Assembly (NCBI GenBank): GCA_025356085.1
Contig: JANXUV010000119.1
Location: 1 to 38,570, forward strand
DNA length: 38,570 bases
Direction: 5' to 3'
Origin: Betaproteobacteria bacterium
Lineage (GTDB): Bacteria > Pseudomonadota > Gammaproteobacteria > Burkholderiales > SG8-39
The position numbers and the translations under genes are program-made. How positions within the stretch are numbered: position 1 is the stretch's first letter; each line of letters starts with the position of its first letter. The notes beneath the pieces were generated by a model. The model had not been told where the DNA came from and searched no databases. It saw only the letters and a list, made by a program, of their open reading frames with translations. Shown piece after piece: positions 25,173 to 32,432 of the stretch.

Positions 25173-25600
25173 AGAATTTCATATTCATCGCCGTCCTGTT
25201 TTTCTCCCTGCCGGGAATGGCCGATGAAGCGCAACGTATTCGCCAGCTCGAGGAAAAACTTCGCTGCCTGGTCTGCCAGAACCAGACGCTCGCCGATTCG
25301 GGCGCGGAGCTCGCGGGCGACTTGCGCAAGCAGGTGCGCGAGCAGGTTGCCGCTGGCAAGAGCGACGACGAGATCATCGAGTTCCTGGTGCAGCGCTACG
25401 GAGATTTCGTACGCTACGAGCCGCCGTTCAAGGCGACCACCGCCCTGCTCTGGATCGGGCCCTTCGTGCTGCTGCTGGCGGCCGGCGCCACGCTGATTGT
25501 GGTGCTCCGGCGCCGGCGTAACGCGCCGGAGGAACTGGCGCTCACTCCGGATGACAAGCGCGTGGTCGAGCGCGTGCTCGGCCCGCAGGACAGGGCATGA
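25169..25600 (+). CDS. ccmH: Cytochrome c maturation protein CcmH (short, CcmL-type)
   Basis: A 143-residue protein with a signal peptide (residues 1-18). It carries the hallmark LRCLVCQNQTLADSGAELA, whose Cys33 and Cys36 form the LRCxxC redox pair acting with CcmG on the apocytochrome, then 'FLVQRYGDFVRYEPPF' and one C-terminal membrane helix. The TPR part found fused in E. coli CcmH is encoded separately here as ccmI, the split arrangement of many proteobacteria. It is coupled on both sides by 4-base overlaps. Confidence 0.95.
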   Translation: MKNFIFIAVLFFSLPGMADEAQRIRQLEEKLRCLVCQNQTLADSGAELAGDLRKQVREQVAAGKSDDEIIEFLVQRYGDFVRYEPPFKATTALLWIGPFVLLLAAGATLIVVLRRRRNAPEELALTPDDKRVVERVLGPQDRA

Positions 25601-26676
25601 CGCTATTCCTCTCCCTCGCCGCGGCGCTGACCGCGGCGGCGCTGGCCTTCCTGCTGCCGCCGCTGCTGCGCCGCCGGACCGCAGCGCCGGATGCGCGCAC
25701 TGCCGCCAACGCAGAAATCTACCGCGAACAATTGGAGGAACTGGGCGCGGAGTTGCAGCGCGGCGCGATCACAAAAGAGGAGTTCGAGCGCGCCAACCGC
25801 GAGGTCGAGCGCCGCATCGTCGCAGAACATGCTGCCGGCGGCCCCGAATCTGCGCGGCACCGCGCGCCCGTGGCGGTGGCCGTCGCCGTCGGCCTGCTGG
25901 TGCCGCTCGCCGCGGCCATCGGCTACTGGCAGCTCGGCGACCGGCGTGCGCTGGATGCGGAAGCGATGCGCCAGTCCGATCCGCAGCAGCTGCAGGCGCT
26001 GGTCGAGCGCCTCATCGTGCAGTTGCAGAAATCGCCCAAGGACGCCGAGGGCTGGGTGCTGCTGGGCCGGGCCTTGAACTCGCTCGGCCGCCCCGAGCGC
26101 GCGGCGCAGGCCTATGCGCGCGCGCTGGAACTCACGCCCGAGGACCGGGAACTGCTGGTGGAATTCATCAAGTCGCTGGCGCTGGCCGGCCGCGCCGAAT
26201 TCGAGCGGCGCGACTACGCGGCCGCCGTCGGCTACTGGGAGAGGATCCTGCCCTTCGCGCCGCCGGAATCCGAATTCGCGCGCACCGTCGCCGGCAGCAT
26301 CGCGGAGGCGAAGCAGCTGGGTGGCCTGTCGTCCGCCTCCTTGCAGGGCATAGTCAGCCTCGCACCGGCGTTAAAAGGGAAAGTATCGCCAAGCGACACC
26401 GTCTTCGTGCTCGCGCGGCCGGCCGATGGATCGAAAATGCCGCTCGCGGTCGTGCGCATCACCGTCGACAAACTGCCCTACGCATTCACGCTCGATGACA
26501 GCATGGCGATGGCGCCCAATGCGAAGCTGTCGGGTCACCCTAAAGTGGTGATTGTCGCGCGCATCTCCAAGTCCGGCAATCCCGTGCCGCAAAAAGGCGA
26601 CATCGAGGGCCTGAGCGCGCCCGTTGCGCCGGGCACGAGCGGCCTGAATGTCGTGATGTCTCGCGTCGTCGACTGA
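25597..26676 (+). CDS. ccmI: Cytochrome c biogenesis protein CcmI (CycH)
   Basis: A 359-residue membrane-anchored TPR protein. Two N-terminal helices (about 3-23 and 88-106) bracket a cytoplasmic helical loop with 'NAEIYREQLEELGAELQRGA'. TPR units cover about 115-215 (for example 'EGWVLLGRALNSLGRPERAA' and AQAYARALELTPEDRELLVE). A beta-rich C-terminal domain follows ('VFVLARPADGSKMPLAVVRI'). It binds apocytochrome c C-termini and delivers them to CcmF/CcmH. It is the last ccm gene; mobA begins 16 bases later. Confidence 0.93.
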   Translation: MTLFLSLAAALTAAALAFLLPPLLRRRTAAPDARTAANAEIYREQLEELGAELQRGAITKEEFERANREVERRIVAEHAAGGPESARHRAPVAVAVAVGLLVPLAAAIGYWQLGDRRALDAEAMRQSDPQQLQALVERLIVQLQKSPKDAEGWVLLGRALNSLGRPERAAQAYARALELTPEDRELLVEFIKSLALAGRAEFERRDYAAAVGYWERILPFAPPESEFARTVAGSIAEAKQLGGLSSASLQGIVSLAPALKGKVSPSDTVFVLARPADGSKMPLAVVRITVDKLPYAFTLDDSMAMAPNAKLSGHPKVVIVARISKSGNPVPQKGDIEGLSAPVAPGTSGLNVVMSRVVD

Positions 26677-26692
26677 CGCTTAGAATCGAAAC

Positions 26693-27256
26693 ATGGACGG
26701 CGTTACTGGATTAGTGCTCGCGGGCGGCCAGGGGCGCCGCATGGGCGGCGTCGACAAGGGGCTGCAGCTGCTGCACGGCAAGCCGATGGTCGCCGCCGTC
26801 ATCGCCCGCCTCGCGCCGCAGGTGGATGAAATCCTGATCAACGCCAACCAGAACCTTGCCGAGTACGAACGCTTCGGCCATCGCGTGGCGCCCGATGCCA
26901 TCGGCGGTTTCGCCGGGCCGCTGGCCGGGCTGCACGCCGGCCTCGGCGCCGCCAGCCACACCCTGGTGCTCACCGCTCCCTGCGATTCGCCGTTCCTGCC
27001 ACTCGATCTTTTCGACAGGCTGGAAAAAGCATTGGGCGACAACGTACTGGCGGTCGCGAAGACGGGCGACCAAGCGCATCCGGTATTTTCCCTGGTGCGC
27101 GTTTCCGTGCTCGATCATCTCGCCAAATTCCTGTCCGCCGGCGGCAGGAAAATAGACGCCTGGTATTCGACGCTGAAGGTCATCGAAGTTTCATTCGACG
27201 ACGAAGCCGACGCGTTCCGCAACATCAACACGCGCGAAGAACTGAACCAGGCATGA
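26693..27256 (+). CDS. mobA: Molybdenum cofactor guanylyltransferase MobA
   Basis: A 187-residue nucleotidyltransferase that adds GMP to Mo-molybdopterin to give the guanine dinucleotide form used by FDH and other DMSO-reductase-family enzymes. The N-terminal GTP-binding signature is 'GLVLAGGQGRRMGGVDKGLQ'; the metal-binding Asp is in 'LVLTAPCDSPFLPLDLF'; 'FRNINTREELNQ' is the usual end. It follows ccmI by 16 bases and overlaps moeA (ATGA). Confidence 0.96.
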   Translation: MDGVTGLVLAGGQGRRMGGVDKGLQLLHGKPMVAAVIARLAPQVDEILINANQNLAEYERFGHRVAPDAIGGFAGPLAGLHAGLGAASHTLVLTAPCDSPFLPLDLFDRLEKALGDNVLAVAKTGDQAHPVFSLVRVSVLDHLAKFLSAGGRKIDAWYSTLKVIEVSFDDEADAFRNINTREELNQA

Positions 27257-28512
27257 CAACTATCGCGCAAGCGGTCAGCTGCCTGGACGGCTACGACCCT
27301 GACGCGCTGCACGTCGACAAGGCGGGCGAAGCGATCCGCGCCTGCCTGGCGCCAGTCGCCGGCAGCGAGCGCGTGCAGGTGCGCGAGGCGCTCGGCCGCG
27401 TGCTGGCGCGGGAAATCGTGCCGCAGATCAACGTACCCGGCCACGACAACTCCGCGATGGATGGTTTTGCCATTCGCTCCGCCGATTTAAAAAACGAAAA
27501 AATTACCTTGAGACAGATCGGCACCGCATTCGCCGGCAAGCCCTTTTCGGGCAAAGTCAGCACTGGAGAGTGCGTGCGCATCATGACCGGTGCGGTGATG
27601 CCTCAAGGAACGGACACCGTCGTTGTGCAAGAGGTTTGCAGTGTGGAGAATGAACACCTCTCAATCCCGCCCGGTCAGAAAACGGGCCAGAACGTGCGCG
27701 CCGCGGGCGAGGACCTCAAGGCGGGCGTGCCGGTGCTGAAGGCCGGGCAGCTGCTGCGCGCCGCTGAGATCGGCCTGATCGCCTCGATCGGCATCGGCCA
27801 GGTCGAGGTGATGCGCCGGCTGCGGGTGGCATTTTTCTCCACCGGCGATGAACTCGCCTCGATCGGCACGCCGCTCAAGGAAGGCCAGGTCTACGACTCC
27901 AACCGCTACACGCTGCACGGCATGCTTGTGCGCCTCGGCGTGGAGATCATCGACATGGGCGTGGTGCGCGACGATCCCGCGCTGCTGGAAGCCGCCTTCC
28001 GCAAGGCCGCCGCGGAAGCGGACGCCATCATCACCACCGGCGGCGTGTCGGTCGGCGAGGCGGATTTCGTCAAGCAATTGATGGCGCAGCTTGGCGATGT
28101 GCTGTTCTGGAAGATCGCCATGCGACCCGGCCGGCCGATGGCCTTCGGCAAAATCGGCAAGGCGTACCTGTTCGGCCTGCCCGGCAATCCGGTGGCGGTG
28201 ATGGTGACGTTCTACCAGTTCGTGCGCGATGCTTTGCTGTTTCTTGGAGGAAGAACAGATTGTTTTGATGTTCCTTTATTGAAAGCAGAAAGCGCGACTG
28301 CAATTCGCAAAGTACCCGGACGAACCGAGTATCAGCGTGGCATCGTCTACCGGGACGGCGCTGTCTGGAAGGCGCGCATCACGGGCCAGCAAGGCTCCGG
28401 GGTGCTGCGCTCGATGTCGGAAGCGAACTGCTTCATCGTGCTCGAGCACGAACGCGGCAGCGTGCAGGCGGGGGAACCCGTGCAAGTACAACTGTTCGAA
28501 GGTCTCGCATGA
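27253..28512 (+). CDS. moeA: Molybdopterin molybdenumtransferase MoeA
   Basis: A 419-residue cytoplasmic enzyme that inserts molybdate (or tungstate) into adenylylated molybdopterin. Family blocks are 'NVPGHDNSAMDGFAIRSADL', 'VRIMTGAVMPQGTDTVV', the MPT-binding domain 'STGDELASIGTPLKEGQVYD' and TTGGVSVGEADFVK, and 'RPGRPMAFGKIGKAYLFGLP' followed by GNPVAVM. The length is normal. A slightly A/T-richer patch at 28250-28300 is within domain IV. It overlaps both neighbours by 4 bases. Confidence 0.97.
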   Translation: MTTIAQAVSCLDGYDPDALHVDKAGEAIRACLAPVAGSERVQVREALGRVLAREIVPQINVPGHDNSAMDGFAIRSADLKNEKITLRQIGTAFAGKPFSGKVSTGECVRIMTGAVMPQGTDTVVVQEVCSVENEHLSIPPGQKTGQNVRAAGEDLKAGVPVLKAGQLLRAAEIGLIASIGIGQVEVMRRLRVAFFSTGDELASIGTPLKEGQVYDSNRYTLHGMLVRLGVEIIDMGVVRDDPALLEAAFRKAAAEADAIITTGGVSVGEADFVKQLMAQLGDVLFWKIAMRPGRPMAFGKIGKAYLFGLPGNPVAVMVTFYQFVRDALLFLGGRTDCFDVPLLKAESATAIRKVPGRTEYQRGIVYRDGAVWKARITGQQGSGVLRSMSEANCFIVLEHERGSVQAGEPVQVQLFEGLA

Positions 28513-29039
28513 ACGCAGACTCCCCGATCCAGCCCTCGCTGGCGCCGATCGCGCGCGCGGCCAAAGCCTTCGGCAAAGCGCTGATCACCGCGGGCACCAT
28601 CGACCCCGCTTTCGCCGCGACTCTGCGCGATGCGCTCGGCAAGGGCAAGAGCTGGCTGCGCCCGGAGCACCGCGTCGGCGACCCCGGGCGCTACATGCGC
28701 CACCTGCTCTATATAGATCCCGACGATGAATTCGTCATCACCGCCATCACCTGGCTGCCCGCGCAGCAAAGCCCGGTGCACGGCCACTATGTCTGGTGCG
28801 CCTACGGCGTGGCGGAGGGCGAGCTCACCGAAGAGATGTTCCGCGCACCGGGCGCGCTGCTCGAGCCGATGGGCACCAGAGTCCTGCGCGCGGGCGAACT
28901 CGCGGAGCTCGACCTCGGCGGCCCGATCTATCACCGCGTCTCCAATCACACGACGAAGCCCGTGGTGACGCTGCATATCTACGGCGTCTCCTCCAGCACC
29001 ATCACCACCGGCATCAACCGCATCTACGGCGAGGAATGA
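28509..29039 (+). CDS. Cysteine dioxygenase-family (cupin) protein
   Basis: A 176-residue cupin resembling type I cysteine dioxygenase/thiol dioxygenases. The iron ligands would be His91 and His93 in 'LPAQQSPVHGHYVWCAYGVA' and His142 in 'GPIYHRVSNHTTKPVVTLHI', ending IYGV. Tyr62-x-Arg64 (GRYMRHLLYID) sits where mammalian CDO has the Tyr-x-Arg that binds the substrate carboxylate, which fits cysteine or a related small thiol acid (inference). It would oxidise a thiol to a sulfinate in the cytoplasm. It is coupled to moeA and ctaA by 4-base overlaps, an odd place for the enzyme. Confidence 0.82.
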   Translation: MNADSPIQPSLAPIARAAKAFGKALITAGTIDPAFAATLRDALGKGKSWLRPEHRVGDPGRYMRHLLYIDPDDEFVITAITWLPAQQSPVHGHYVWCAYGVAEGELTEEMFRAPGALLEPMGTRVLRAGELAELDLGGPIYHRVSNHTTKPVVTLHIYGVSSSTITTGINRIYGEE

Positions 29040-30061
29040 CCGCGCCGGATCGCCGAGCGGTGGCGGCATGGCTGTTCGTCTGCGCCGCCTTCACCTTCGC
29101 GATGGTAGTGGTCGGCGGCATCACGCGCCTGACCGAATCCGGCCTGTCCATCGTCGAATGGCAGCCGATCGCGGGCGCGCTGCCGCCGCTCTCCCAGGCC
29201 GACTGGGAGGCGCTGTTCGCCAGGTACCGCGACACGCCGCAGTTCCAGAAGGTGTTCTCGGAAATCGGGCTGGAGGGGTTCAAGAGAATTTTCTGGTGGG
29301 AATACGCGCACCGGCTGCTCGGAAGGACGATTGGCTTGGTTTTCCTTTTTCCCTTCTTGTATTTTTTGATTCTGAAAAAACTGACAAAACCACTCGCGTG
29401 GAAGCTCGCCGGCCTCTTCATCCTGGGCGGAATGCAGGGCGCGCTCGGCTGGTACATGGTGCAGAGCGGCCTGGTGGACGACCCGCGCGTCAGCCATTTC
29501 CGCCTCACCGCACACCTGGGCTTGGCATTGATGATTTTCTCAATCGAGTTCTGGCTTGCCCTGGAAGTTCTGAAAGGCAATTCGGCGAAAAAACCATTGG
29601 CATTGATCGTCGCCGGCGTCGTCTTCCTGATGGCCCTCTCGGGCGGCTTCGTAGCCGGCCTGCGCGCAGGCCATGCCTACAACACCTTCCCGCTGATGAA
29701 CGATCAGTTCATCCCGCAGGACGCCTTCCTGCTCGAACCCTGGTGGCGCAATTTCCTCTGGAATGTCGCCACCGTACAGTTCGTGCACCGGGCGATCTTC
29801 TGGCTGCTGCTTCTCCTGATCCCGCTGCTGTGGTGGCGGCTGCGGCGCACGGGCGCGAAAATCGCCGCGCATCACCTGCTCGGCATGTTCATCCTGCAGG
29901 CATCACTGGGAATCTCCACGCTGCTGCTTGCCGTTCCGGTCCCGCTGGCTGCAATGCACCAGGCCGGAGCAGTGCTGCTGCTCGCTTGCGCTCTCTGGAC
30001 CGCTCAGGCCAGCAGTACCAGCACGCCGAGCACCGCGAACATCGCCGCCGCGATGCGCTGA
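29036..30061 (+). CDS. ctaA: Heme A synthase (COX15/CtaA)
   Basis: A 341-residue membrane enzyme that oxidises heme O to heme A for aa3-type oxidases. It opens with the family block 'VVGGITRLTESGLSIVEWQP' then IAGALPPLSQADWE; His-bearing helices include 'FWWEYAHRLLGRTIGLVFLF', 'SHFRLTAHLGLALMIFSIEF', 'VATVQFVHRAIFWLLLLLIP' and AAMHQAGAVLLLACALW. GFVAGLRAGHAYNTFPLMND is typical of the proteobacterial COX15 class. The last about 17 residues (ASSTSTPSTANIAAAMR) lie antisense to the convergent TMEM165-family gene and look like an unconstrained tail. It starts inside the end of the cupin gene. Confidence 0.95.
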   Translation: MTAPDRRAVAAWLFVCAAFTFAMVVVGGITRLTESGLSIVEWQPIAGALPPLSQADWEALFARYRDTPQFQKVFSEIGLEGFKRIFWWEYAHRLLGRTIGLVFLFPFLYFLILKKLTKPLAWKLAGLFILGGMQGALGWYMVQSGLVDDPRVSHFRLTAHLGLALMIFSIEFWLALEVLKGNSAKKPLALIVAGVVFLMALSGGFVAGLRAGHAYNTFPLMNDQFIPQDAFLLEPWWRNFLWNVATVQFVHRAIFWLLLLLIPLLWWRLRRTGAKIAAHHLLGMFILQASLGISTLLLAVPVPLAAMHQAGAVLLLACALWTAQASSTSTPSTANIAAAMR

Positions 30062-30570
30062 AGCAGGCGCAGCGGTACGCGGCGCAATAGCCGCTCGCCG
30101 AGATAGACCACCGGCACGTTGGCGAGCAACATGCCCAGGGTGGTGCCGCCGACCACCGCGTAGATGGAGGCGTAGCGCGCCGCCAGCGCCACCGTCGCCA
30201 CCTGAGTCTTGTCGCCGATTTCGACCAGGAAGAACGCCAACAGCGTAGTGCCGAAGGCGCCCAGGCGCGAGCCGTCGCCGGTGAAATCGCTCGGCCCGTC
30301 CGGCATCAGCAGCCAGGCGCCCATGACAAAGAACGACAGCGCCAGGATCCAGCGCAGGGTATCGGCACTCACCAGCGTCGCGATCCAGCCGCCGAATGCG
30401 GCCGCGAGCGCGTGGTTGGCGAGCGTGGCAACGGCGATGCCCAGCACGATGGGCACGGGGCGGCGGTAGCGCACCGACAGCAACAGCGCCAGCAATTGCG
30501 TCTTGTCGCCCATTTCGGCAAGTGCGACGACGCCAGTCGAGACCAGGAAGGCTTCCAGCATGGCGTGCAT
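30004..30570 (-). CDS. TMEM165/GDT1 (UPF0016) family cation transporter
   Basis: A 188-residue membrane protein with six helices in two inverted repeats, each with the signature acidic motif: ALAEMGDKTQLLALLL (repeat 1) and FLVEIGDKTQVATVAL (repeat 2). Members move Mn2+ or Ca2+ in exchange for protons; bacterial relatives are manganese exporters (MneA-type), so manganese export is the best guess. The ATG at 30570 lacks a good ribosome-binding site; an in-frame ATG at 30561 is possible. Its 3' end overlaps the 3' end of ctaA by 58 bases in antisense. I searched the upstream stretch for a yybP-ykoY manganese riboswitch and saw none. Confidence 0.93.
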   Translation of the reverse strand: MHAMLEAFLVSTGVVALAEMGDKTQLLALLLSVRYRRPVPIVLGIAVATLANHALAAAFGGWIATLVSADTLRWILALSFFVMGAWLLMPDGPSDFTGDGSRLGAFGTTLLAFFLVEIGDKTQVATVALAARYASIYAVVGGTTLGMLLANVPVVYLGERLLRRVPLRLLQRIAAAMFAVLGVLVLLA

Positions 30571-30656
30571 TGTGGCCGAAAAAAAGAAATCGAAAAGCGG
30601 GAATAAACGGGCGCCAAACCCAGTCTTTCACCCGGTACCCACTCAAGGAGGCGGCA
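30571..30656. other. Divergent TMEM165-family/metallophosphoesterase intergenic region
   Basis: An 86-base gap between divergent genes, A-rich near the TMEM165-family start (30580-30595). It holds a near-consensus ribosome-binding site AAGGAGG (30645-30651) for the metallophosphoesterase gene. No convincing -35/-10 pair or riboswitch-like structure is visible. Confidence 0.4.
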
Positions 30657-31529
30657 ATGGCGATCGATCGAAGGGATTTTCTCAAACTGGCGGGCGTTGG
30701 CGGTGCGGTGTTCGCCTCGGGGCTCGCGGGCTGCGCCGGCATGAGCATGAAGCAGGACGACTTCTATTTCGTGCAGCTCTCCGACACGCACTGGGGCTTC
30801 AAGGGCGACGCGCTCAACCCGGACGCCGGCGGCACACTGCAAAAAGCAGTGGCTTCGGTGAACGCGCTCAAGGTCCAGCCCGACTTCATCGTCTTCACCG
30901 GCGACCTGACCCATACCACCGACGATCCCAAGGAGCGGCGCCGCCGCCTCGCGGAATTCCGCGACATCGTTTCGAAGCTGAACAACAAGAATGTCCGTTT
31001 CATGGCCGGCGAGCACGACGCCTCGCTCGACAACGGCCAGGCCTGGAAGGAATTCTTCGGCGCGAGCTACTACAGCTTCGACCACAAGGGCGTGCATTTC
31101 ATCGCCATCGACAACGTCTCGGACCCGGCCGCGCGCATCGGCGAGGCGCAGCTGGCCTGGCTGAAGGCCGACTTGGATAAGCAGGCCAAGGACGCGCCGA
31201 TCGTGGTGCTCACGCACCGGCCGCTGTTCGACTTGATGCCGGCATGGGACTGGGCGACCAAGGACGGCGCGCAGGCCATCGCGCTGCTGATGCCCTACCG
31301 CAACGTGACCGTGTTCTACGGGCACATCCACCAGGAACACCACCACATGACGGGACACATCGCGCACCACTCGGCGAAGTCGCTGATCTTCCCGCTGGTC
31401 GCGCCCGGTTCGAAGCCCAAGCGCGAACCCGTTCCCTGGGACGCCGCGCAACCCTACAAGGGATTGGGTTTCCGCTCCGTGGAAACGGAAACGCCGGCCA
31501 AGATCACCGAGTACCCGGTCAAGGCATGA
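30657..31529 (+). CDS. Tat-exported metallophosphoesterase, GEHD variant
   Basis: A 290-residue calcineurin-like phosphoesterase. 'MAIDRRDFLKLAGVGGAVFA' is a twin-arginine leader, with Cys26 in SGLAGCAG possibly a lipobox. Metal-site motifs in order: D43-x-H45 (QLSDTHWGF), D83 (VFTGDLTH), GEHD at 118-121 (MAGEHDAS) where most relatives have GNHD/E, H187 (VVLTHRPL), and H223-x-H225 (FYGHIHQEHHH). The bridging Asn is thus Glu119. A His-rich patch follows (HHHMTGHIAHHS). The substrate is unknown. AAGGAGG precedes the ATG. Its stop overlaps the cupredoxin ATG, so it is the first gene of a cassette with a cupredoxin, an ECF sigma factor and an anti-sigma factor. Confidence 0.9.
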   Translation: MAIDRRDFLKLAGVGGAVFASGLAGCAGMSMKQDDFYFVQLSDTHWGFKGDALNPDAGGTLQKAVASVNALKVQPDFIVFTGDLTHTTDDPKERRRRLAEFRDIVSKLNNKNVRFMAGEHDASLDNGQAWKEFFGASYYSFDHKGVHFIAIDNVSDPAARIGEAQLAWLKADLDKQAKDAPIVVLTHRPLFDLMPAWDWATKDGAQAIALLMPYRNVTVFYGHIHQEHHHMTGHIAHHSAKSLIFPLVAPGSKPKREPVPWDAAQPYKGLGFRSVETETPAKITEYPVKA

Positions 31530-31867
31530 AGCGGCGGCAACTATTGATCGCGCTCGCGGCGGGCGCGCTGTTCGGACCGGCCGCCCGCTCGCAGGAACGG
31601 GTGATCCGCATCGTCGCGAAGAAGTTCGAATTCACGCCCTCGGAAATCAGGCTTGAGAAGGGCGTGCCGGTGATGCTCGAGCTCACCACCGAGGACGTGG
31701 CGATGGGCTTCTTCGCGCCGGACTTCAAGGCGGACGTGGAAATCGTCCCGGGCAAGGTCGCCCGGGTGCGGCTGGTGCCCGACAAGGCCGGCACCTTCGA
31801 ATTCATCTGCGACGTCTTCTGCGGCGACGGGCACGAGGACATGGGCGGCAAGATCCATGTCACGTGA
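31526..31867 (+). CDS. Periplasmic cupredoxin with CuA-like C-terminal loop
   Basis: A 113-residue protein with a signal peptide (residues 1-22, cut near ARSQE) and one cupredoxin domain. The C-terminal ligand loop 'FICDVFCGDGHEDMGGKIHV' has Cys95-x3-Cys99-Gly-x2-His103-x2-Met106, the spacing of the CuA site of cytochrome oxidase subunit II and N2O reductase. The distal ligand is normally the His of a DVxHSF/DVxHGF segment; here the segment is EDVAMGFFAPDF with Met60 in that place. The CuA backbone-ligand Glu position is Val97. It may bind copper as an altered mononuclear or binuclear site, or act as a copper carrier. It is coupled to the upstream metallophosphoesterase. Confidence 0.88.
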   Translation: MKRRQLLIALAAGALFGPAARSQERVIRIVAKKFEFTPSEIRLEKGVPVMLELTTEDVAMGFFAPDFKADVEIVPGKVARVRLVPDKAGTFEFICDVFCGDGHEDMGGKIHVT

Positions 31868-31904
31868 CCTATGTATCGCCGTGCCGCAGGGTTAACATCG
31901 GCGC

Positions 31905-32432
31905 TTGCCAGCCCGCCGCGAACGATTCGAGCAAATGGTGCTTCCGCACATGGACGCGGCGTACAACCTCGCGCGCTGGCTGACCCGCAACGACCAGGAC
32001 GCGCGCGACGTGGTGCAGGAGGCAGCGCTGCGCGCCTACCGCTTCCTCGACGGCCTGCGCGGCGACGCGAAACCCTGGTTCCTCACCCTGGTGCGCAACG
32101 CCTGCATGAGCTGGCTGAAAGCCAACCGGCCCGCGGAACTCACGAGCATGGATCCCTTGGCGCCCGAGCTCCAGCTCATCGAAGAGGAAACTCCCGAAAC
32201 GCTCGCCCTGCGCGCGCTCGACCGCCGCATGCTGAACGAGGCGCTCGCCGCCCTGCCGGCGCAGTTCCGCGAAGTGCTGATCCTGCGCGAGCTTGAAGAC
32301 CTCCCCTACCAGGACATCGCCCGCATCACCGGCGCGCCGATCGGCACCGTGATGTCGCGCCTGTCGCGCGCCCGCCGCCTGCTCGCCGAATCGCTGCGCG
32401 CCATCACGCGCGCCTCCGAGGTACGCCAGTGA
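31905..32432 (+). CDS. ECF-family RNA polymerase sigma factor
   Basis: A 175-residue sigma factor. Region 2 is 'VLPHMDAAYNLARWLTRNDQ' to DARDVVQEAALRAYRFL; region 4 is 'LPAQFREVLILRELEDLPYQ' to DIARITGAPIGTVMSRLSRARR, both well conserved. A TTG at 31905 is the only start that keeps the full 'RRERFEQMVLPHMD' opening (a TAA lies 12 bases upstream in frame); an ATG at 31935 would trim it. It begins 37 bases after the cupredoxin gene and overlaps the anti-sigma gene by 4 bases. It probably controls this cassette and other stress genes; I see no obvious autoregulated promoter. Confidence 0.93.
   Translation: MPARRERFEQMVLPHMDAAYNLARWLTRNDQDARDVVQEAALRAYRFLDGLRGDAKPWFLTLVRNACMSWLKANRPAELTSMDPLAPELQLIEEETPETLALRALDRRMLNEALAALPAQFREVLILRELEDLPYQDIARITGAPIGTVMSRLSRARRLLAESLRAITRASEVRQ

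Noticed and set aside
30571-30656. Manganese (yybP-ykoY) riboswitch before the TMEM165-family gene
   Set aside because: The gap is short, and I could not find the conserved loop sequences or a paired terminator on the gene's strand.
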